Source: Branchiostoma belcheri
Taxonomy: Eukaryota > Chordata > Leptocardii > Amphioxiformes > Branchiostomatidae
Assembly: GCF_001625305.1 (NCBI RefSeq)
Contig: NW_017803964.1
Span: 6,334-70,333 of the forward strand
DNA: 64,000 nucleotides
Reading direction: 5' to 3'
A model generated the notes under the pieces. That model was not told where the DNA came from. It did not search any database and was given only the letters and a program-made list of their open reading frames with translations. Of this stretch, positions 1 through 12,200 are shown one piece after another. Within the stretch, counting starts at the first letter, position 1; every line of letters begins with the position of its first letter. The translations under genes and the position numbers were made by a program.

Positions 1-2173
1 TTGTGTGTGTGTGTGTGGGGGGGGGGGTATGTGTTCCCACTTTTAGGAACCTATTGTCCAAATTAGTCCAGTGGCTTTCCTTACTTTGAGTTTGGTCAGC
101 TTGTTTATGACAAATTTCTTTATTGTAAAGGAAAATGCGTTGGTGTATTTGTCAATGAACTGGAAAGCGGTGAGGTGAGGAGAAGCAGGTATTTCATAGG
201 AGGAGCAGGTATTCCATAGACTCATAGAATTCCCTAGACGCAGGTGTTTGCTTAGACGACGCAGGCATTTTTGTAAACAAGGCACGTGTTCGTGTAGACG
301 GCGCTATCAACACAGCTTGTCGTTCTGGGCCATCGAAGAACACACAAGTGTGCAAAAAGGCTGGTATATACATGTAGATGCTTGTTGGGGCATATTTATT
401 TCATCATAAGACGGCTGGGTACCCCACGCAGTTTGAATTAGCTGTTTTCCAAGGGGGCCCAGCAAAATTACACGACAAGACATTGTTAGTTAATGTTACA
501 TACAGTAAACATGAGTTGACAACATACAGTTGTATGCAGGCCAATCAGGCCACAGAATGAGTCAGTGTAAATCTTTTATTCTTTTGACTTATGACAAAAT
601 CCAGGCTGTGGTGTTTTTTTAACCGACGGTAAAGCCTTTGATCATATGCAACGCTGCGCAGGTCACCTGATGAATCAAAGGGTCACCTTACCTTTTGTAA
701 ACAGGAACATAAATCTGTCAAGTCGAGGCAAGGATTTGAAGGCCGTGTAACCTCCCAGGTCAAGGTGGAACGAATAAATGGAGGCTTAATCATGTTGGTG
801 GGAAATTTTAGATGGGTGGACGATTCTATATTCATATTTCATGTTATATGTTCTTCTATAATGGTAATAAAAGTGCATGCAGAATCAAAAGGACACAGTA
901 ATGTATTTATTGTGCACTTCGGCAGAAAAATTGCATTTCAGGTCGTCTTTGCCTACACAAGGTCGACATTCCGTTTATAGTTTTCAAATATTGTGTCGGA
1001 AAAGATATCGTCTGTAACACGCTAAATCATGATGCAACGTTAACCAAACATCCAACGAAAACCGTGAAAAATCTGGGTTTCACGCAGGCCCGATACGTCT
1101 TGACGACTTGCTGTCATGCCCTAATTTATGACTGGCGGGACACACAGGTGGTATACATCGGCGCATAGATCAAAACTTTCACAATCGCACTGTCTGGTCA
1201 GCCCAGTAGCAAATAAACGAAATCTGATGGAGACTGCAATTTAACGCTGCACTTTATTGAGAGAAAAACCTAAGCTCGAATATCGGCATAAGAAAAGCTT
1301 ACATGTACTAATATTATGAACATATATTTAATGGAGAATTAAATATAAAAACCTGTTTAAATTTGCCTTTTACACCAGATCTGTAGCTACATACCCTCTA
1401 ATGTTCTGCAGGGAAACCTTCCTGCTGAGAAATACCAGAATGTTTAAAAAATGTAACGTTACTATAATGCTCTCATACGTATCATTTATAATATATGTAG
1501 TAATCTATTCAAACTGTATCTATATTAAGTGTAAATATTGTATAAGGATTCAAGCTTGTAATATGAAGCATTTGACAGACGATTACTTAGTATATGCGTA
1601 CTGGTACTTAATGTCTTGATTAAGATATGGCTGATAAAAATATGATGTATTACTATACGAATAGGTCTCTTAGTAAAGCATGGTCTACCTGTTTGATATA
1701 AGACAAGCCAAGAAGGCCACTTTAAATGTGCAATATTGCCAAACCTCTAAAAATTTTATAACAAACTGTAGAATGGTGCTGGTTCAAACACATCGGACTA
1801 TTATAGATCTTTATATGATCAACACAGATTTACTTCAAAATCAGTAACTATTTATTCCCTATCGCAACACCACAATACAAGCAAAATGGTTTATTGTGTT
1901 TAGTTGACTATGTTGTCATTCCTTTTGTCTACGATTGACTATAATAAATTTTGTCTGGCAGTAGATGATACAAAAGTTCCATTTGTGCTGTAAGAATACA
2001 GATATACATCAAACGAAAATCAAGCAAAAGGATTCAACACTCCCGTCAACAGACAACTACTGACTTTGCAAATAAGATATAATGAAGCCAATTTGTTCAT
2101 ATTATGCACCATTTTTTAGGTTGCGAACAACAGCAGGAGAATCTTTTGATTATTAGGAATAAACCTGTCTTGC
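1..2173. other. Gene-free flank downstream of gene A
   Basis: AT-rich sequence beyond the gene A stop codon. It starts with a short TG run and a G run (1-28). Apart from the candidate poly(A) signals I see no exon, RNA gene or clear element. Confidence 0.5.
1890..1895 (-). terminator. Candidate poly(A) signal of gene A
   Basis: AATAAA on the minus strand, 279 bases past the gene A stop codon, followed within 10-25 bases by a GU-rich stretch (TTGTATTGTGGTG). A second AATAAA lies at 1851-1856. Confidence 0.4.
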
Positions 2174-2272
2174 CTACCCCAGGTTTTCCAATGCCTTAGT
2201 GAACTTTCTCTTGCTGGAGATGGTCTTCAGTCCCAGTTCGTCCACTAGTGACTTATAGAACTCGTCAGGAGA
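2174..2272 (-). CDS. Gene A terminal exon 10 (SAM end and stop)
   Basis: Acceptor CGTTATAG|TCTCCT, phase 0. It encodes SPDEFYKSLVDELGLKT, then KFTKALENLG and TAG. The D-E-F-Y-K-x-L and D-E-L-G-L-K pattern completes the SAM-like fold, which supports this exon although it is short and next to a SINE. Confidence 0.82.
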   Translation of the reverse strand, partial: SPDEFYKSLVDELGLKTISSKRKFTKALENLG

Positions 2273-3147
2273 CTATAACGGTTGTGAAACAAGGGCACAA
2301 ATACAGGTTAGTGCAAGTACCATTCAAGGAGAAGTTGGTGGGGACGACTGTGACCTTTCTATCTGGCAGAGCTTTCGACTATGAAGCGAGGAGACCCGGG
2401 TTCGATCCCGAGTTGTACCCGGGACATGTCTGGACATGCGCCCGACGTTGTGCTCTTGAGAAAGGCACTATACTACATCTTTCCTCACTCCACTTAGGTG
2501 TGAAAGGGTACCTAACTTCGGTCGGGGAAAGTCGTATTGAGGTCACCTTGTGGCGCCGAATGGCAGCCGCACAGACCCTTGCGACATATATGTGTATCAT
2601 GTGTGTTATTTGATTGTTGGGATTGATTATTATGTGATGCCCTGAATCAATTCATCCGTGCGACTGCACGGATACTGTTAGGACAAAAAAAAACATAGGG
2701 CCATTTTTCTCTTTCTACTAAAGAGTGGGGGCCTTGATAGAAATGTCACAGTCGTCTCCACCAACCTCTACTTGGAGAGTAATTACAAATGCTGAGTCAC
2801 ATCTTTAAAGTGATATAATGTCACGTTTTCATCTCGTAGTGTCCAAACTGAAGTAATCAAACGTTACACAATAAAATCACATCGTTCATAAACTAGTCAC
2901 TTACGTTAACGGTGCAATGAGTTACACGGCCAAATCCTAAGCAAGCTAGAGTCGTAATGAACGCCATGTAGATTACGGCTAATAGAACAACGTCTGAAAT
3001 TTACCTCATTCTTCATCATCTGTAAGAATTCCAAGTCCTCCGGTTCCAACTTCTCAAGATCCCTGAGGCAAAAAGAATGTAGCTGATTATCTTTAATCGA
3101 TAATGCATTACAGCAAATCATCACAATAGATTTATGTGTTCCCTCTG

Positions 3148-3240
<93 letters not shown>

Positions 3241-6200
3241 TAAAACAAACAAAATTGTGACTGGTTTCTACCCTTCAAGCTGGTTCTCCTGTATCCACTT
3301 GCGGACATCGATATCCTTAACGTTTGCCTGTGTCCTGTCTTGAAGCTTTGGTCCGTTAGGTTTACGGGTGGCTTTAGGTACCTTTTCAGAAGCCTTCTTT
3401 ATAGCCACGTCTGAAACGATAACTACAGTCATCTGCATGTCTCGCTTAAACCTTATTTGTAATTAGCATTAGGTAAGCTAATTAATATCATTTCATGGAC
3501 TAAGCCCACTTCCTCTCAAGTTGATCCATGCATGTCTGCTAGAATTTAGTTTTAACCTCGCTAAAATGTCACAACAAAGTGCAGTACCTACATAAAATAA
3601 ATATATAATGTATTCTGTTGAGTCTCATGCACCATAGGACTTGGTCCTACAATAAGACGTTACTGAAATGGGAGATTTTCATAACATGGTACACTTTAAA
3701 AAGTCAAATATTTTTGTGCACAACTTTGCCAATGGTTAACATAACGGTGGCAAACGTTAACATTAACATGAAGACAATTTTGTGATTTGAAATCGATTGA
3801 TGATCGACTGCTACAGCACCTGTCCGATAAACAAGAAATCACAGATAGTACCTATTTCTTTCATAAGGGCCACAATCACGGTGTCAAAACGGTCCTTGTC
3901 AGAAAAGTCAAAATAAAGCAGGCTGGCCACAAGTACCCCCAGCCATCCGTCAGCCCTGTACCCACTCTCCATCACAAGTGGGATGATTGTTTTCTTCTTG
4001 TCAGCAGTGTAGCTGGCCTCTGTGGGTAAAAGCAATGATATCTCTTTTTATGTGTACACTGTAGCTTCTTCTTTGGTATACATCAAGGGCGTCTACAAGC
4101 ACTCAATGTTTTCGAATACAGTGTACCTCGGAGTCCATTGATATGCAAGTCGTAGTAATAGTATGGATATACGCGTTGTCAATAAGGTTGTTACGTATAC
4201 AAATAACTGTGTTCGGTATAATTGTTGGGCGTACATGCAGTCCCAAATTCAAAAGATGAGAAAGACTTAGACTCGATTGCACGCCCATTGACACCCCCAG
4301 AGTAGAAAGAATTAAACTGCAGGCATGTAGCTTCTAGTTTCTCATTCGTCACTGACGATAGCATCTTTATATAACAACGTAAGAAAACAGAAAAATAACA
4401 TGTTGCAGGTAGGACACATATTGTAACATAAAGAATATAACAAAGCTTGATATGACAGATCGATTTAATGGAGTCAGTGTACTTTATTACATTTATGCTA
4501 TAAGTGTGGAGTATGTGGTAGCTTTATATACTGTATACTAAGACCTCATACTGATGAACTTATTTACGTGATTATACTATTCAATAAGAAATGGAAGGCT
4601 AAGACATCATGAGTAGTATTGTTAATATCATCCGACGGACATATCACTAATACTATCACGTACCTCTCCTACAGTTGGCGCTCTCCTTGTACTTGCGGGA
4701 CATACAGATGAGCACCACAGCTGCACCCTCCACCGCCCCCGCCATGGCGTCAAGAGTGGAACCGCCCATCTGATCAATGTCCATCCATATTTGGTAACCT
4801 TTGGCCTCCAGTGCAGTTTTTATCTGTGTAGGTAATTAGGCGAAGTAAGATCTGAATATGAATGTATATGTCACAGGGGAGATTGAAATCCAGGGGAATC
4901 CAGAATTCTCCTAGGGGAGATTAGAATTCCTATCTGGAATCCTCCTAAGGGAGATTGTGATTCTAATCTCCCCTAGGGGAGATTGGAATCCTCCTAGGGG
5001 AATCTGGAATCCCTCTAGAAAAGATTGGAATTCTGATATTCAAATCCCAAACTTTCAATCAATTTACAGTTACATTACAGTTCTGCGAATGTGAAAATAA
5101 CGTGGAACCTCATAGCGGTAAAGAACATAAGGCAAGTAAATTTAGGATTCCTTTTTTTGTGAACACACCTGTCACATTAAACGTTAAAGGGATGCAAACT
5201 TTCTCCCGGGTTTTGCAAGTGACTTAAATTGTTAACACTAGTAACAACATTCCGAGACAGCACCCAGCGTAATTATACGGGACCAGCATATGTAATTATC
5301 TATAATTTGATTTTTGATTTTATTGAAATTGCAACAATTCAATACACGCGGAACAGAGGCAGCTGTTGCTGATGCTGTGTCCCGTACATAGAAACGAATA
5401 CTGGACAGACAATACTCATTTTCACTTGAGTCTAGTGGGGAAATTCGTGTTAAGTGCCTTTCCCAAGGGCACAAGATCGGTGGCATGTCAGGACTCGAAC
5501 CCGGGACCTCTTGATTCCGAGTCGCGTACTCTGCCGTTGAGCCACACGACCCCAGTCGTGCTGTCTTATTTGCTTTCTTATAATGGGAGCCTTCGGTTAC
5601 TTATGACTTGTGCATAGTACATATTAAGTGAAGGTATTTCTTACAAACAACATTTGAACCATTACGATTAAATAAGATATATTGCATAACTACCTTCTTG
5701 ACGACCTCCTGGTGGTCCCATTGGTAACTCAACATGATGTGTCCAACACGGCTACCTCTCTTGGTTTCGTCAGTTTTTCCGGCGTCTTGATTATCAACTA
5801 TGATGAGGAGAGAACGACAAGATATACGTCATAACGGTATGTTATAACGTTTACTCTTAGAATTTACAGATGTCATAGTAATTGGCAACATGTTAAAACT
5901 TTTCAAATCAGGCTTTTTGGTCGTGCTTATAGACAGAGGGGTTGTGTGGGTTGTGTGGCGGAACGGCAAGATGTTCGGTTTCGAATGAAGAGGTCCCGGG
6001 TTCGAGTCTTGCCATGTCACCGACATTGTACCCTTAGGAAATTATCAACTTAAATCACTGATATGAAATTGTTGCCAAACATAGATTAGGAAAAACTTTT
6101 CCTAGTCACTACGTTTTCTGGTTCTAGCGCAAGCCGGTTAGGCATTGTCATTTATTGATACATTAACTGATGTAGATTGGCCAGTTATCATATCATGTCC

Positions 6201-9200
6201 AATAGCACAATGGGGACTTTTAGTACCCTTCTGTTTTCGGGTTTCCGCATCCTGTAGCACCCACAGAGCCCCACGAGCGGCTTTTGCAATCGGATGACCA
6301 CGGTGCTTGCTTTGTTCCAATTCCCTCAACCGTGGGATCGTCTTGAGCCCAGCGATCATCTCTCTGTTGGTCGGATGGAAGGCGAGTTGGCAGATGGCCT
6401 TGATAGCATGAATCTGCTCCTCTTCATGTCCTTCAGTCATCAGTTGGATCAAGGGAGGGAGAACACCTTTCGCCACCAGTGTTAACTGATCGTGAACACC
6501 AGAATGGTTGGTAAAAACATATTAACTTTTAATGTTCTTGAAACATATTTTTCATATAAATCATTCCGTTCCAAGACAACAGCTGAGTTCTAGATAATAA
6601 TTGTAATAATTTTGAATTATGTGGAATAAAAGGATATTTAGTCACATTTGTTCTAAGTATTCCATTAATTCGAAATGAAGATTTGACTATGTTGGGATCT
6701 ATTTACTATATATTTTTCAAACATTTTAGAAGTAGCTGCTAAAATATCTCTACGATAAACTTTCATTACCTTTACAAACAGTTAAGAAAAAATCAAGTAG
6801 TATTTGTCGGGTGTGGCCCCCATAGAAATTGTTGCTTATCTATCTGCGTCTTCAGATATTTAGATTTCACAGCTGGATACTATCTAGTGATTCTTTCGCG
6901 ATCAGCCATCACATGTATGACACAAAGGCACTAATGGTAAAAAAAGTACAATGGTGCTACAAATATTTAGAAAAATATTGGAAATATAATATTCCACATA
7001 AAAAGTTTACATAACCTGTGAAATATTTAGAGAATTGAAAAGATGTTCCGAATAGTGAAATTTCTCAAACGACCAATCACAAAGAATTGAAGGCATATCT
7101 GAATAATGACAATAGCAACCCTTTTGGTGACTTGGAATGGACTTGTCACCAGAATGAAGTCAATATCCGTGTTCATGCGGTACAAATACGACTAGAAAAC
7201 GTTAAATTAAAGTCAGCATAACACAATGACGTTATTTTGACAAGCTAAAGCCGAAAACAAAGTTTGGCGGCTTTAAATGACTGGCGGGTGTTCATTTACA
7301 CTGCAAGTTACTGATTCCAGAATCCTTTAAAAAGTCATGTTACCTTATTGTTGTCTTCGCTAGTGTCGTTCACCGCCAGCCTTTCAACCGCCATGGCCAG
7401 TTCTGTTGCGGTAAATCTATGGACCACTCTCGTCTCATCATCTACAGCATCTTTAAACATCTCGACGAGGAAAAGGATGACATCGGGGTTCGCAACGATT
7501 TCCAGATTTTCTTTCTCGTCTGAAACCGAAAAACAAAGTTATTAGGTCTCAACATAATAATACACTTATTAATGTATATGTTTACATTGTAATCATTCAT
7601 TCGTTTTAGGACTTAGTACAATGCATGTTGTATAATGTATAGTATAAATTTTTTACTCAAACCATTGTATTTTCATTTTTCATACATGTTGTTTGTACCT
7701 GCAATTAGTCCTCCGGCAGGTATTTGTAATTTACATACAACAATTAACATACAACAATTTCATATTAATATATACCACCTCAAAAATAAGACGACAGGGA
7801 CTGTTTTCAAAATTTTATTCAAAATCATGTTTTGGAATAGACCACATTTTGGAATGCAACAGGGACCCACCAGGATCACCTGTGGACCCCGTCAGGGAAC
7901 CAACAGCTGCCCGGCTGGACTGTAAGAGCCGGTCAGCACCCTACCTCACCCCGCACTGGTCAAGACGGGAGGCTGACCGGGGGTCAAGACGGGAGACTGA
8001 CCGGGCATCGGACAGGTCCCTAACGAAAACCGGCCGTCAAAGGAACCAAAGGCTGTGAATTTTAAATATATTCGAAGCCACCTCAGCGCCAGCACAACCA
8101 GACCCCGACAATTGTGACCCTGCCAGCCGGCGCACGCTCGGCGTTATGACGCCGGCCGGCGTCTACACCGGGACCATGCCGCGCAGGCCCTGTTTGAAAT
8201 GTGACTCCAGCTTAACCTGATACCCTTCCTTAAAATGGAAAATTACCCTAGCAACTGACCGCCGTGGTATCTAAAATGTGATTTCTGCTTCTCATTTTGA
8301 ACTTTAAGTATGTTTAATATGCATAGTTCAATACTTACCGATTACATACGCCAGTATGAGGATAGCCCAAATCCTAACCTTCGGTTTCTTCTCCGCCTTC
8401 AGATAAGGCTTGAGGACATCTATTGCACCGCTCTCTTTGAAAAAGGGTCTGGTGCTTGATGCCATTCTTGAAATGTTGTACATAATACCCAGGGAATTGT
8501 CTAATATCTGTTTGTGGATCTGTAAATACACATATGCTAGTTAAACATAATAATATAGTGTACATTTCCATTGTGAAGCATTAATTAGTATCAATTGACT
8601 TGATGCAGAGTTCGAGCTTGGGTATGTGCGTCTTTTTGGACGGTTACTAACGTATGTATATGGAAGGTGTGTATGGTTTAAGGGCTATAGATGGCCTAAA
8701 ATTTGGTATTAAGATACAGTGGGCAATTTCCCCCAGATTTATTTTTATACAGGATTTAAAAAAAAAATCTTTTAATTTCTTTTGGGAATCAGCAGACGCC
8801 CTATTGTGTCAACTTGAACTTGATGCATCCGGCACTAAATGCTGGGCTTCGGGAGTCCGCAAGACGCTAGTGTGGTTTTGCCTACGTATGGAATTCGCCG
8901 ATGTCCTATGTCTTGAATTCTTCACAAATTATTCCATCCCTTGATCAACGTTTAAAGGACATGTATTTCCAAACTTTTACAGCAGAAATTCGTAACAACA
9001 ACAAATTACGAACATATAGATTACTAAAAAATACTTACCACGAGGAAAAATATCTGGGAATTACAAACATTCGACACAGAAAAGCCATCACAAAACTCCG
9101 GATAAGTTCACACAAACTCCACATAGAAAAGGAAAGACACAACCACATTCCTCTACAACAAAGGATCTGCCAATTTTGTAATCTAGATTGAAGATGAATG

Positions 9201-12200
9201 CCATTTTGTAGTTGACTGCACATTATATAGAAATGAGAGGGGTTCCCTCTATACTTATGTAATAGATAAGTTCCCAAGCTTTAGACATTTAGATAGAATA
9301 GAAAAATTCGAATTCCTCATGAAACTTAACAAACCATGTATCATTAGCACAATATGTTCGTACATCTTTAACTGCGTCAAGAAGCGAGAAGAAGCTGAAC
9401 CTGTAAATAGTAGATCACATTAGTTTATATAGTATGTAAGTGTCATTACTGTATTCTTTTCACTGTTTACCCATGACCTGTACTTAGCTTGATTAGAGCA
9501 CAAACGTACAATAAAGGTCTTTCATTTATTCCTTTATAAAAAAAAAAAACTGTACCCAGCATTACACCTAAATGATTTGGAATGGATGTGCCTAAATATA
9601 TACCAACATGCAACAGATATTAATTAACAACTTTCCAATACACATGTATGAGTTTGGATTGCTTTTAGATCAAAATTTACTGTATAGGGTGTGACTAAGC
9701 GGAATGGAATTCAGATAGAACCAATGCAGCATTTTATATGCATGACAGGATTAGTGTGCGTGTGACCATGCTAAGAATGGAGTCCAGGGTCAGGAGCCTG
9801 GTAATTACAGGTGTGGCTCTGATTGCAGGTGCAGTTACTAATTTGACATTATTGAGATAATGTGATCATCTGCACTCACGGTGTGGGCTGCAAAGTTCCC
9901 ACATGTCATAGAACCCGAACTGTGTTCGATCGTGTTCGATCTGGGGAATTCGAATCGAACCCGCGTTCCATTTCGGGGTCACCTGCGGTCATTTGCAATA
10001 AAGCGGCAAAACAAGCCCTTTTGCCTGAGTGACTCGCAACAGATAAAAAAAAAACTTTTCTATAGATACAAACAGTTTCCAGGACAGTACATGTCCGCTA
10101 TCATTTTTTTGTGGACATGTAACATGTAGTGAAGCTACTGTCTTATCCTTGGGTGACCTTGAATACTGTAATGATTCTTTACACCTGTATGAATATCACA
10201 ATGCACACTTTCGGGCGATATGACATGTCTGCAAAACTCGTTCAAACCTGGAAGCATGGAGAAACAAACGTACCCCATTTACGGCTTTCCCGACAATCGT
10301 GCTTTAGGGATTTTTGAAAAATGCGCTCGATTTTGAATTATGGGTAATTGAGTGCGAAAAAAGCCAACAAATTCGATTTTTTTTTTCACCTATTTGTCGA
10401 CAAAAACTATACTTAAAGTTGGAAATTAAAAAAAAATCCCTAAAGCACGATTTTTCATCTTATTCCTAGTCGTCGAAAAAATATAAATATGTATATATAT
10501 GTAATATGTGTAGCCAGGTTTGCTCGGTGATTGGCTATGGAATATGGCGCTGCGAAATCCCGAAAATTATCGACTTTTTAACGAAATCCAAAAAAATCAT
10601 CCATTTAGCTAGCACAAAAAATCACCATTGAATGTATGTAAAGACAATAATTCTATTTTATTTCAACGAAATTTTCCCTTCGATACTAGTTTGTTTATTT
10701 TCAAATGTTTTACGGTTAGCCCAAAATAGTGGCATGGTGTGGCGTTCTAGTTAACGGTGCACACCCCAGTTTTTCCGCGACAGGGGTGCTGGATAGTGTG
10801 CTGTAAAAAGTGACTTAAGGGTTTTGATCGATGAGGGTCCAAGTTTGAGGTGATATGTCTCATACATTGCCAAGAAATATCATTAAACATTAACATGGCT
10901 GAAGAGTGTAAGAAATTTGATTTTGGAGTGAAAATTTCTTTTGGCTCCGAACCTTACATCAGCGAATCCTTGTGCACCAAGTGTAATCCGCCCGTTTGAC
11001 CTAGATTTCGCTCTGCGCCTTCCTAGAAGTGGATTTGCAACCCCTCCCGCCATAGACGGTTTAAAAAATTTTAGAACTAGAATTTTCTTAAAATTTACTA
11101 GGGTATAGCCAAGGTTTGGGTCTTTCTGCCAGCATCAGTCATTTCTGCCGGAAATCTTTTTCTATGGGATTATCCTACGCAAAAATTCCCAATTTTGTGC
11201 ATAAATTTTGGAGTCAAAATAATGTTTTTTCCATTGATTTTACCAAACTTAAAAAGGTTGAAGAAAAAAAACTCAAATGGTCTGGTAGCTGAAGAGATCC
11301 TTTTGTCCCATATACAGTTATTCTACTTCCGAATTATTCCCGCGCAGAGACGGTCGCTAGATTTGAGGGTGTGCAGCTTCGAATAAAATACACCAAATAA
11401 ACTGGGGTGTGCCCCTTAAGGCAATTGCCATTTCGTTGAAATTGTTCCCTATGATCATCTAGGTCATTTATAAAAGTTTGGCATAATGCCTGGCGCAGTT
11501 TTTACATAGCTGCTATCAAACACGTTCATGAACACGTATGCTACATTTCTAAATTGAGTTTTGAACGGGGGTGATCAGATAAGTACTATAGAAGTGTAAA
11601 AATACATTTTTGTATGTTCTTAAATAGGGGTGTTATTACCTTCGCCAAAAAGGTTATGTTTTCAGTAGCGTTTGTCCGTTTGTCCGTTTGTGAACAGCAT
11701 AACTCAAGAAGCTTAATATGCATTGTCATGAAACTTGGTAGGTGGGTAGGTCTTGATGAGACCTAGAAATGGTTAGATTCTGCGGCTTTTGTTGGTACTG
11801 CAACAGAACTTCCGGTTTTGATATCTCGCGATCTGGACATGCTAGGGTCACGAATTTTGGTTGGTAGATAGCTCTTGGGGTAGAAAAGAAGTGACATGAG
11901 TTTGGGCCCCCTAACGGCTTGTTCTGGAACTGCAGGAGCATTTGTTGAAAAATGTTCGAAGGAGAATAACTCAAGAACTGGTTGACGGATTTTCGTGATT
12001 TTTGGTATGTGGGTACCTGAAGTAATGCTTGACATAATCAAATGACAATTATGCAAATCAGGGGCTAATTTGCATAATTAATAAGGAAGTTCTATAAATC
12101 TGCTTTGTTCAATAATAGGACTATGAAACACTTGTGACATGTAATTGAGAACGAAAAAAAACTGAGGATATAGATTATGTAAATGAAGACCTAATTTGCA

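Noticed and set aside
2906-3235. Cysteine/valine repeat protein on the minus strand
   Set aside because: It is a translated CA microsatellite running into real exon 9 in another context.
5485-5556. tRNA gene
   Set aside because: Boxes A and B are present but the acceptor and anticodon stems do not pair, and a SINE tail follows; two relatives lie nearby.
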